Assembly: GCF_019969845.1 (NCBI RefSeq)
Contig: NZ_JAHXYR010000007.1
Coordinates: forward strand, 1 to 64,000
Source: Sphingobacterium sp. GVS05A
GTDB lineage: Bacteria; Bacteroidota; Bacteroidia; Sphingobacteriales; Sphingobacteriaceae
Direction of reading: 5' to 3'
Length of the DNA: 64,000 nucleotides
The position numbers and the translations under genes were made by a program. This document shows, one piece after another, positions 1 through 6,592 of the stretch (position 1 is the stretch's first letter; each line of letters begins with the position of its first letter). The notes below the pieces were generated by a model. It did no database searches and was not told the DNA's origin. It worked only from the letters and a program-made list of their open reading frames with translations.

Positions 1-81
1 TCTTCCCATTCCGAACAGAGCAGTCAAGCCCGCCAGAGCCGATGGTATTGCCGTAACAGGTGGGAGAGTAGGTCGGTGCCT
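1..81 (+). rRNA. rrf: 5S ribosomal RNA, 3' part
   Basis: The first 81 bases match the 3' two-thirds of a bacterial 5S rRNA: the CCGAACAG loop, the GGTATTGCCGT region, and GGTGGGAGAGTAGGTCGGTGCC closing the molecule. The 5' end lies outside the window, so this is the end of an rRNA operon entering from the left. A hairpin with a T-run follows directly. The 3' boundary is estimated to within a base or two from the switch to T residues at about position 81. Confidence 0.9.
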
Positions 82-91
82 TTTTTTACAC

Positions 92-124
92 AGAAGCCCT
101 TGCTGGAAACAGTCAAGGGCTTCT
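92..124 (+). terminator. rRNA operon terminator
   Basis: An 11-bp perfect stem (AGAAGCCCTTG at 92-102 with CAAGGGCTTCT at 114-124) has an 11-nt loop and sits just after the 5S gene. A run of seven T lies before the stem rather than after it. Confidence 0.65.
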
Positions 125-172
125 TGCGTTTACATACTTCCCAGAGAATAATGGCCTTGCGCATATAGCCCA

Positions 173-262
173 TGTTATTGCAGCTCTTGCCATAGTGATC
201 TTAAACCAAATAGGCCTTTTATTATCTGATTCTTCCCTGCATAAGTGGTCCAGCAGATTATA
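173..262. repeat. Diverged direct repeat, copy 1
   Basis: This stretch aligns with 377-462. It shares GTTATTGCA at the left edge, TGATCTT in the first third, GATTCTT and CCT in the middle and AAGTGG near the right edge, with small gaps; rough identity by eye is about 65 percent. The two copies lie in the same orientation about 200 nt apart and look like old duplicated sequence that is drifting. Confidence 0.45.
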
Positions 263-478
263 TAGTAAGCACAGTGACATCCTGCTGACGATAGAGCAGC
301 TCCGAAAACCATTTATTTACATGTTGCACGAATGTTAAACACCCCTGCCTGCTGGCTAATTCGGATTCTACCACTGTGTTATTGCAACTGTTCACGTAAT
401 GATCTTTGCCGAATGAACCTGCTATATGATTCTTTCCTCAGTAGAAGTGGGGCTGCTGAATATTGGACCCTATCATAA
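258..478 (-). pseudogene. Possible IS66-type transposase remnant
   Basis: One minus-strand frame from about 478 down to a stop at 258-260 is open except for one internal stop. It contains GSNIQ, then GKNHIAGS, then NNTVVESELAS and finally SELL. The order recalls the C-terminal end of IS66-family transposases, where GNIQ is followed by GRKN-x3-AGS, an NAAVVYSLL-like helix and ELLP. The resemblance was judged from memory and is weak, and everything upstream of the C-terminus is absent. It could be chance. Confidence 0.25.
377..462. repeat. Diverged direct repeat, copy 2
   Basis: Second copy of the segment at 173-262 in the same orientation, with the same anchors (GTTATTGCA, TGATCTT, GATTCTT, AAGTGG). 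Read on the minus strand, this copy lies in the longer open stretch that may be transposase remnant. Confidence 0.45.
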
Positions 479-727
479 ACGGAGGTGGGCTTGATGATTG
501 GATTGGGGAACCAAATTACTAGATGCTCAGATGTCCTGCAAGTGATTTCTAATCCGACTAGTGATAGCCCTAGAAAAAGAATACTTTACAACGGAGATCT
601 CTAGTATAAAGGTATAATAAACTTATCATCTTGAGTATATGCTCTTTAAGTTTTTACTATAAAATTGAAATCGTGTATTTATCTACCAGCCACAGTTTTG
701 TTGAAAAAATTATGATTATAATAAATT

Positions 728-764
728 AAGCAATCGTTTGTGTAGATTAAACAAACGATTGCTT
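728..764. terminator. Strong 14-bp inverted repeat
   Basis: AAGCAATCGTTTGT (728-741) pairs perfectly with ACAAACGATTGCTT (751-764) around a 9-nt loop. A T-rich stretch follows at 771-784. No gene ends nearby, so it is either an orphan terminator left by a lost gene or the structured part of a long leader or small RNA upstream of the gene at 953. Confidence 0.4.
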
Positions 765-909
765 TAAAGTTTGATTTTTTATTTCGAGAAAAGTGTTATA
801 TTATTGTTATAGAGATTAAGTTCTTTAGTTAGAACCAAGTATAAATCCAAATCCAAATGGATTTTTCTTATTGACTGTTTAGTTTGTTTTAAAATAGGTG
901 ATTTTTTAG

Positions 910-928
910 AGGGACCATTTTGGTCCCT
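910..928 (+). promoter_or_regulatory. Small hairpin just before the GH109 gene
   Basis: AGGGACCA (910-917) and TGGTCCCT (921-928) form a perfect 8-bp stem with a TTT loop, followed by a short T/A stretch. It ends 24 nt before the start codon at 953. It may be a terminator protecting the gene from upstream transcripts or a leader structure; the sequence does not decide. Confidence 0.35.
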
Positions 929-952
929 TTAAATTTACATGAACTTTAAATT

Positions 953-2359
953 ATGGATTCTAGAAGAGATTTTTTAAAAAAGGCCGGGATTTTATCATCA
1001 TTGGCTGTTTCACTTCCTACTTTGGTTAATGCAAATGCGACTGCAGAAGCATTTAATATGTGTGGTTATGCCGCACCCAAAATTGATAGAGTGAGAGTTG
1101 CTGTAATCGGATTAGGGATGCGTGGTCCCGGTGCAGTCGAACGATTATCTTTTATCGAAGGTTGCGAAATCGTTGCGCTTTGTGATAAACACCTTGAGCG
1201 GGTAGATAAAGCGCAGAAAATTCTTACCTCAAAAGGTTTGAAAGCTGCAAAGTCTTATTCTGGAGAAAATGGCTGGAAGTCATTATTGAAGGAAGAAAAG
1301 TTGGATCTGGTCTATATTTGTACACCTTGGGACTACCACGCACTAATGAGTATCGCAGCTATGAAAGCGGGTAACCATGTGGCTTGTGAAGTACCAATCG
1401 CATTAACAATAAAAGATTGTTGGGAGGTGGTTAAAACATCTGAAGCAACAAAAAAACATTGTATGATGTTAGAGAATTGCTGCTATGATTTTTTCGAGAT
1501 GTTGACATTGAACATGGCCCGCCAAGGTTTATTTGGTGAATTAATCCATGGTGAGGGTGCATATATTCACGATTTATTGGATTTGAATTTCTCAAAGAAT
1601 GGTTATGATAATATGTGGCGCCTAAGGGAAAATATTAAATACAATGGTAATCTATATCCAACTCACGGACTTGGGCCTGTAGCACAGTGTTTAAATATAA
1701 ATAGAGGAGACAAGATGGATCACCTTGTCGCGATGTCGTCTAATGATTTTATGATGGGTGAGAAGGCTAAGGAACTCGCGGGAAAAGATTCTTTCTTTCA
1801 GGAATTTGTTGGGAAGAAATACCGTGGCAATATGAATACGACACTAATTCGGACAGCGAAGGGTAAAACAATTATGCTACAACATGATGTGACTTCGCCT
1901 AGACCATATTCAAGACTACATACATTAAGCGGTACAAAAGGCTTCGCTCAAAAATACCCAACTGAGAATATTGCATTCGGTCACGAATTCATCAAGGAGG
2001 AAAAACTCAAAGAATTATATGAAAAATATACACCAGAATTAGTGAAATACATCGGTGATAAGGCCAAAGAAGTTGGCGGTCACGGAGGTATGGACTTTAT
2101 GATGGACTGGCGTCTAATCGACTGTCTGCGTAACGGATTGCCATTGGATCAAGATGTTTATGATGCTGCTTCATGGAGTTGTATTGTACCATTAAGTTTT
2201 GAGTCCGTTGAAAAGAACTGTAAAACGGTAGCTGTACCAGATTTTACAAAAGGTGCATGGAAGAATAATAATCCTGTGGATATCACCTTAAATGGTGGAG
2301 GTAATACACCTATTCGCTCAAAAAATACGAAAAAAGAAAATGTACAATTGGATGTATAA
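953..2359 (+). CDS. Gfo/Idh/MocA oxidoreductase-fold glycosidase, GH109 type
   Basis: 468 residues. The N-terminus carries SRRDFLKKAG followed by a hydrophobic stretch, a Tat-like export signal. From about residue 47 there is a Rossmann fold (VRVAVIGLGMRG), then the CEVPIALT segment after the nucleotide-binding half and the YPTHGLGP motif near residue 230. These are typical of GH109 alpha-N-acetylgalactosaminidases, which use a bound NAD in a redox-assisted cleavage of GalNAc glycosides. The protein is therefore probably an exported, cofactor-carrying glycosidase. Substrate specificity cannot be read from sequence, and other Gfo/Idh/MocA members with Tat signals act on other sugars. It is followed by an FGE gene on the same strand. 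Confidence 0.82.
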   Translation: MDSRRDFLKKAGILSSLAVSLPTLVNANATAEAFNMCGYAAPKIDRVRVAVIGLGMRGPGAVERLSFIEGCEIVALCDKHLERVDKAQKILTSKGLKAAKSYSGENGWKSLLKEEKLDLVYICTPWDYHALMSIAAMKAGNHVACEVPIALTIKDCWEVVKTSEATKKHCMMLENCCYDFFEMLTLNMARQGLFGELIHGEGAYIHDLLDLNFSKNGYDNMWRLRENIKYNGNLYPTHGLGPVAQCLNINRGDKMDHLVAMSSNDFMMGEKAKELAGKDSFFQEFVGKKYRGNMNTTLIRTAKGKTIMLQHDVTSPRPYSRLHTLSGTKGFAQKYPTENIAFGHEFIKEEKLKELYEKYTPELVKYIGDKAKEVGGHGGMDFMMDWRLIDCLRNGLPLDQDVYDAASWSCIVPLSFESVEKNCKTVAVPDFTKGAWKNNNPVDITLNGGGNTPIRSKNTKKENVQLDV

Positions 2360-2384
2360 ATTGTGCATCTAAGTCAATAATTTG

Positions 2385-2414
2385 AAAGGGGAGCATTTTA
2401 TTGTTCCCCTTTTA
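2385..2414 (+). terminator. Hairpin between the GH109 and FGE genes
   Basis: AAAGGGGAGCA pairs with TGTTCCCCTTTT (11 bp, one G-U in RNA) around a short T/A loop. It lies 26 nt after the GH109 stop, as a terminator would, but also overlaps the earliest possible start (TTG 2382) of the next gene. Confidence 0.55.
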
Positions 2415-2429
2415 TGTTTATCTTTAGGT

Positions 2430-3467
2430 ATGTTAATCAATCTGACGCTAGTTACCTGTCTATCTATATTTTCCACAAATGATACCCTTTCATGCTGTGT
2501 CGGTGAAAATATACCTACCCGGGCCGGAATGATCAAATCTCAGTTAGCCAAACAAAGCAGTAATGCTACGGGAAAGATGGTTTTAATTGAAGGTGGTAAA
2601 TTTCTGATGGGAAGTTCGAATTTCGAAGATAGTAAACCTGTACATACTGTAGAACTCCATTCATTTTATATGGATGAGCATGAAGTTACAAATGCACAAT
2701 TTGCTCAATTTGTAAAAGAGACTGGATATGTGACCGTAGCTGAGCGAAAGCTTGACTCAAATGATTTTCCCGGTGTTGATCCGAATATGCTTGTCCCTGG
2801 TTCAGCTGTATTTTCAAAACCCAAAGAACACAACTCTTTAAATAATTATCTGATGTGGTGGGAATATATTCCTGGCGCAAATTGGCAACATCCTGAAGGT
2901 CCCAGTAGTTCGATAAAAGATAAAATGAATTATCCAGTTGTTCAGGTCGCCTATGAGGATGCTGCTGCTTATGCAAAGTGGGCTGGGAAACGATTGCCTA
3001 CTGAAGCTGAATGGGAATACGCTGCCCGTGCCCGTAAAGATACCAATGATGATCTGTACTATTGGGGGAAAGAGTTGAAACCAAACGGAAAGTGGACGGC
3101 CAATATCTATCAGGGGAAATTCCCTGTTGAAGACTCAAAAGAGGATGGCTACGAAGGAGTCGCTCCCGTGAAATCTTTTCAGGCGAATCCTTTAGGACTC
3201 TACGATATGGAAGGGAATGTCTGGGAATGGTGTTCGGACTACTATAGACCAGACTATTATAAGAATAGCGTGGCGTCAAATCCCACAGGACCGGAGAACT
3301 CCTATGATCCGCAGGAACCTAATCTCGAAAAACGTGTCCAACGAGGAGGATCGTTTCTCTGTAATGATCAGTATTGTGAACGTTATAAAGCAGGAAGCAG
3401 GGGGAAAGGTGAGGTAAATAGCCCGACAAATAATGTCGGTTTCCGATGTGTAAAAGATATAAAATAG
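2430..3467 (+). CDS. Formylglycine-generating enzyme (sulfatase-modifying factor)
   Basis: 345 residues from the ATG at 2430; a TTG at 2382 in the same frame would add 16 residues but would place the N-terminus inside the preceding hairpin. A hydrophobic N-terminus suggests export. The FGE-sulfatase domain runs from MVLIEGGKFLMGSS to the end, with RLPTEAEWEYAAR, GNVWEWCSDYY and RVQRGGSFLCNDQYC. The last motif keeps both catalytic cysteines of true formylglycine-generating enzymes (C311 and C316, spacing C-x4-C), unlike the many non-catalytic homologues. Family function is oxidation of a sulfatase active-site Cys to formylglycine using copper and oxygen. No sulfatase gene is in the window, so the substrate would be encoded elsewhere. 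Confidence 0.82.
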   Translation: MLINLTLVTCLSIFSTNDTLSCCVGENIPTRAGMIKSQLAKQSSNATGKMVLIEGGKFLMGSSNFEDSKPVHTVELHSFYMDEHEVTNAQFAQFVKETGYVTVAERKLDSNDFPGVDPNMLVPGSAVFSKPKEHNSLNNYLMWWEYIPGANWQHPEGPSSSIKDKMNYPVVQVAYEDAAAYAKWAGKRLPTEAEWEYAARARKDTNDDLYYWGKELKPNGKWTANIYQGKFPVEDSKEDGYEGVAPVKSFQANPLGLYDMEGNVWEWCSDYYRPDYYKNSVASNPTGPENSYDPQEPNLEKRVQRGGSFLCNDQYCERYKAGSRGKGEVNSPTNNVGFRCVKDIK

Positions 3468-3500
3468 AAAAGGCTTGCAAATGCAAGCCTTTTCTATTTT
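3461..3500. terminator. Perfect 40-nt bidirectional terminator
   Basis: A 19-bp perfect inverted repeat (3461-3479 with 3482-3500) around an AA loop, with A-runs on the left and T-runs on the right so that it works on both strands. It contains the FGE stop codon (3465-3467) and ends 12 nt before the carB stop on the opposite strand. Confidence 0.85.
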
Positions 3501-3511
3501 ATAGAGACACC

Positions 3512-6331
3512 TTATTGTGCATTCAAAAACATTGATTTTTGATTGTACAACTCTCTGAAATATGGGTCTTGAAGATCTTTGATAAAGCGGATTGCTTCAC
3601 CAGTTGATTTCATTTCAGGGCCTAATTGTTTGTCTACCTCAGGGAATTTATTGAAGGAGAATACAGGCTCTTTAATCGCGTATCCCTTCAATTTACGTTC
3701 GATCGTAAAGTCACTCAATTTATTAACACCTAACATAACTTTTGTCGCGATGTTGATGTAAGGAACATCATAAGCTTTCGCGATGAAAGGAACTGTACGT
3801 GATGCACGTGGGTTAGCCTCGATGACATAAACATTTTCACCTTTGACAGCAAACTGAATGTTTAATAGACCACGTACATTTAGTGCTTTAGCTAACTTGA
3901 TCGAGTATTCTTCCATTTTATCCTGAACTGCTTGTGATAAACCGAATGGAGGTAATACAGCCGAAGAATCTCCGGAGTGAATACCCGCTGGCTCGATGTG
4001 TTCCATCATACCGATGATATGTACATCTTCACCATCACAGATAGAATCTGATTCTGCTTCTTCAGCGCGATCCAAGAAATGATCGATCAGGATATGGTTT
4101 CCAGGAAGATTTTTCAATAAGTTGACAACTGCTTTTTCCAGGTCTTCGTCATTGATGACGATACTCATGCCTTGTCCACCCAATACGTAAGAAGGGCGAA
4201 CTAAAACTGGATACCCAACTTCGTTAGCAACCTGTAATGCTTCTTCTGCCGAAGTAGCCACACCATATCTTGGATATGGAATATTTAATTCTTTCAAAAG
4301 ATCAGAGAAACGGCCACGATCTTCTGCCAAGTCCATATTTTCGAAAGAGGTACCAATGATTTTTACACCAAGCTGCTCTAAGCGTTCAGCCATTTTAAGT
4401 GCTGTTTGTCCACCCAATTGAACGATTACACCCTCAGGTTTTTCTAATTCAATGATCTCGCGAACATGCTCCCAGAATACAGGCTCAAAATATAGCTTGT
4501 CAGCCATATTAAAGTCTGTCGATACTGTCTCAGGGTTACAGTTAACCATGATTGCTTCGTAACCACATTCTTTGGCTGCCAATAATCCATGTACACAGGA
4601 GTAATCGAACTCGATACCTTGTCCAATACGGTTAGGACCAGAACCTAATACAATGATTTTCTTTTTATCTGAAGAGATGGATTCATTTTCTTCTTCAAAT
4701 GTTGAATAGTAATATGGAGTTTGTGCTGGGAATTCCGCGGCACAAGTATCAACCATTTTGTAAACTCGGTTTATGCCAAGTTCCTTACGACGATCATATA
4801 CCTGATCTTCCGTTACATTACCTAGCAACCAAGCAATCTGTACATCTGAATAACCTTTTTGTTTTAAGGTCATGAAGAAATCGCGTGGGATATTATTCAG
4901 TTGGTAACGACGTAACTCTTGCTCAAGATGTACTAACTCCTGGATCTGTACCAAGAACCATTTGTCGATACGTGTTGCTTTACGAATTGATTCCAATGGA
5001 ACACCTAATTCGAATGCATCTTTGATATGAAACAAACGGTCACCACTTGGATGTTCTAAGCTATCCATGATCTCGTCCAGATTTCTCCATTGACGACCAT
5101 CGGCACCTAGGCCAGCGCGGCCAGTTTCAAGTGATTGACATGCTTTCTGTAAAGCTTCGATAAATGTACGGCCGATTGCCATAACTTCACCTACGGCTTT
5201 CATTTGAAGACCCAATTCTTTGTTTGCACCTTTGAACTTGTCAAAGTTGAAACGTGGGATCTTGACGATGACGTAATCTAATGTTGGTTCGAAATATGCT
5301 GAAGTAGTTTTAGTAATCTGATTTTGCAACTCATCCAAGTTGTATCCGATCGCCAATTTAGCTGCAATTTTTGCAATAGGGTAACCAGTTGCTTTTGATG
5401 CTAAAGCTGATGAACGAGATACACGTGGGTTGATCTCGATTGCAATGATTTCTTCATTTTCTGGATTTACCGAGAATTGAACGTTACATCCACCTGCAAA
5501 TGTACCGATTGAGCGCATCATCAGGATAGCCTGATTACGCATATCTTGGTAACATTTGTCCGATAATGTCATACCTGGAGCTACTGTGATCGAGTCTCCA
5601 GTGTGGATACCCATTGGATCAAAGTTTTCAATTGTACAGATGATAATGACATTGTCGTTGGTATCGCGAAGCAATTCTAACTCGAATTCTTTCCAACCCA
5701 ATACAGCTTGTTCGACTAAAACCTCGTGTGTTGGTGATGCGTGTAAACCTCTATTTAAGGCTGCATCAAAATCTTCTTTTCGGTGTACAAATCCACCTCC
5801 TGTACCTGCTAAGGTATAGGAAGGACGTATAACAAGAGGATAACCAATTTCTTGTGCAGCTTCTTTACCTTCCAGGAATGAGTTTGCGATCTTTGATGTT
5901 GCAACGCCTACACCAATATCAACCATTAATTGACGGAATTCTTCACGGTTTTCAGTTTTTTCAATGGCAGCAACATCAACACCGATAACTTTTACGTTGT
6001 ATTTTTCCCAAAGACCTAGGTTGGAAGCTTCGATACATAAGTTCAAAGCTGTCTGACCACCCATGGTAGGAAGTACAGCGTCAATATTGTGTTTTTGCAA
6101 TATTTCTTCAATACTTTCGCAAGTTAATGGAAGTAAGTAGACATTGTCTGCAACAACTTTGTCCGTCATGATTGTTGCAGGATTTGAGTTGATGATGGAT
6201 ACTTCAATACCTTCTTCTTTCAATGAAAGGGATGCTTGAGATCCAGAATAATCAAATTCACAAGCTTGACCGATAACGATGGGACCTGATCCGATGATTA
6301 AAACCGACTTAATGGAAGTGTTTCTTGGCAT
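3512..6331 (-). CDS. carB: Carbamoyl-phosphate synthase large chain, lacking the allosteric domain
   Basis: 939 residues. Makes carbamoyl phosphate from bicarbonate, ammonia delivered by CarA, and two ATP, for pyrimidine and arginine synthesis. The N-terminal half opens with VLIIGSGPIVIGQACEFDYSG and the second half repeats it as VLGSGPNRIGQGIEFDYSC near residue 560, giving the duplicated ATP-grasp synthetase units with the oligomerisation domain between. The chain stops shortly after LGPEMKSTGEA, where enterobacterial CarB (about 1073 residues) continues into the MGS-like domain that binds UMP, IMP and ornithine. Feedback control through that domain is therefore absent. carA is not adjacent. 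A candidate promoter and leader hairpin lie upstream. Confidence 0.95.
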   Translation of the reverse strand: MPRNTSIKSVLIIGSGPIVIGQACEFDYSGSQASLSLKEEGIEVSIINSNPATIMTDKVVADNVYLLPLTCESIEEILQKHNIDAVLPTMGGQTALNLCIEASNLGLWEKYNVKVIGVDVAAIEKTENREEFRQLMVDIGVGVATSKIANSFLEGKEAAQEIGYPLVIRPSYTLAGTGGGFVHRKEDFDAALNRGLHASPTHEVLVEQAVLGWKEFELELLRDTNDNVIIICTIENFDPMGIHTGDSITVAPGMTLSDKCYQDMRNQAILMMRSIGTFAGGCNVQFSVNPENEEIIAIEINPRVSRSSALASKATGYPIAKIAAKLAIGYNLDELQNQITKTTSAYFEPTLDYVIVKIPRFNFDKFKGANKELGLQMKAVGEVMAIGRTFIEALQKACQSLETGRAGLGADGRQWRNLDEIMDSLEHPSGDRLFHIKDAFELGVPLESIRKATRIDKWFLVQIQELVHLEQELRRYQLNNIPRDFFMTLKQKGYSDVQIAWLLGNVTEDQVYDRRKELGINRVYKMVDTCAAEFPAQTPYYYSTFEEENESISSDKKKIIVLGSGPNRIGQGIEFDYSCVHGLLAAKECGYEAIMVNCNPETVSTDFNMADKLYFEPVFWEHVREIIELEKPEGVIVQLGGQTALKMAERLEQLGVKIIGTSFENMDLAEDRGRFSDLLKELNIPYPRYGVATSAEEALQVANEVGYPVLVRPSYVLGGQGMSIVINDEDLEKAVVNLLKNLPGNHILIDHFLDRAEEAESDSICDGEDVHIIGMMEHIEPAGIHSGDSSAVLPPFGLSQAVQDKMEEYSIKLAKALNVRGLLNIQFAVKGENVYVIEANPRASRTVPFIAKAYDVPYINIATKVMLGVNKLSDFTIERKLKGYAIKEPVFSFNKFPEVDKQLGPEMKSTGEAIRFIKDLQDPYFRELYNQKSMFLNAQ

Positions 6332-6411
6332 TATATCTAGTTCAAAAAATTAAATTTCCTATTGTAAATCTGAGCAAAGACAATCAAAAATAGCTCATGG
6401 GGAAGGGTCAT

Positions 6412-6429
6412 TCCGACTGCTTTGTCGGA
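6412..6429 (-). promoter_or_regulatory. Hairpin at the 5' end of the carB leader
   Basis: TCCGAC (6412-6417) pairs with GTCGGA (6424-6429) around six bases. If transcription starts just after the box at 6433-6440, this hairpin is at the very 5' end of an mRNA leader of roughly 95 nt, where it could stabilise or regulate the carB message. Confidence 0.35.
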
Positions 6430-6432
6430 GTG

Positions 6433-6440
6433 CAAAGTTA
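6433..6440 (-). promoter_or_regulatory. carB candidate -7 box
   Basis: On the minus strand this reads TAACTTTG (followed by C), a full match to the Bacteroidota -7 element TAnnTTTG. No clear TTG was seen at the usual distance upstream, so the call rests on the -7 box alone. Confidence 0.4.
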
Positions 6441-6528
6441 CATTTTAAATTTTGAAAATGAAGTATTTATTTTAATAATATTTCAAAATAAAATGACCTT
6501 TGTTGGAAAAGTAGTCTTGAAAGTAGCA

Positions 6529-6571
6529 ATAATAGTTGGAAAACGTAAGGAGTGGGTTCTCCAACTATTAT
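6529..6571 (-). terminator. Hairpin downstream of the GH20 gene
   Basis: ATAATAGTTGGA (6529-6540) pairs perfectly with TCCAACTATTAT (6560-6571); the 19-nt loop can fold further. It follows the GH20 stop by about 20 nt on the minus strand. There is no strong T-tail, so it may be a weak terminator or an mRNA 3'-end stabiliser. Confidence 0.5.
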
Positions 6572-6592
6572 CGTAAATTGTCTATTATTCGG

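Larger units (their letters stand above)
125..952. other. Gene-free spacer after the rRNA operon
   Basis: About 830 nt with no convincing functional coding frame. It contains two diverged copies of a roughly 90-nt segment (about 173-262 and 377-462), a strong 14-bp hairpin at 728-764 and a small hairpin at 910-928 just before the next gene. The left part (258-478, minus strand) may be decayed transposase. No intact IS ends or target duplications were recognised. Confidence 0.5.
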
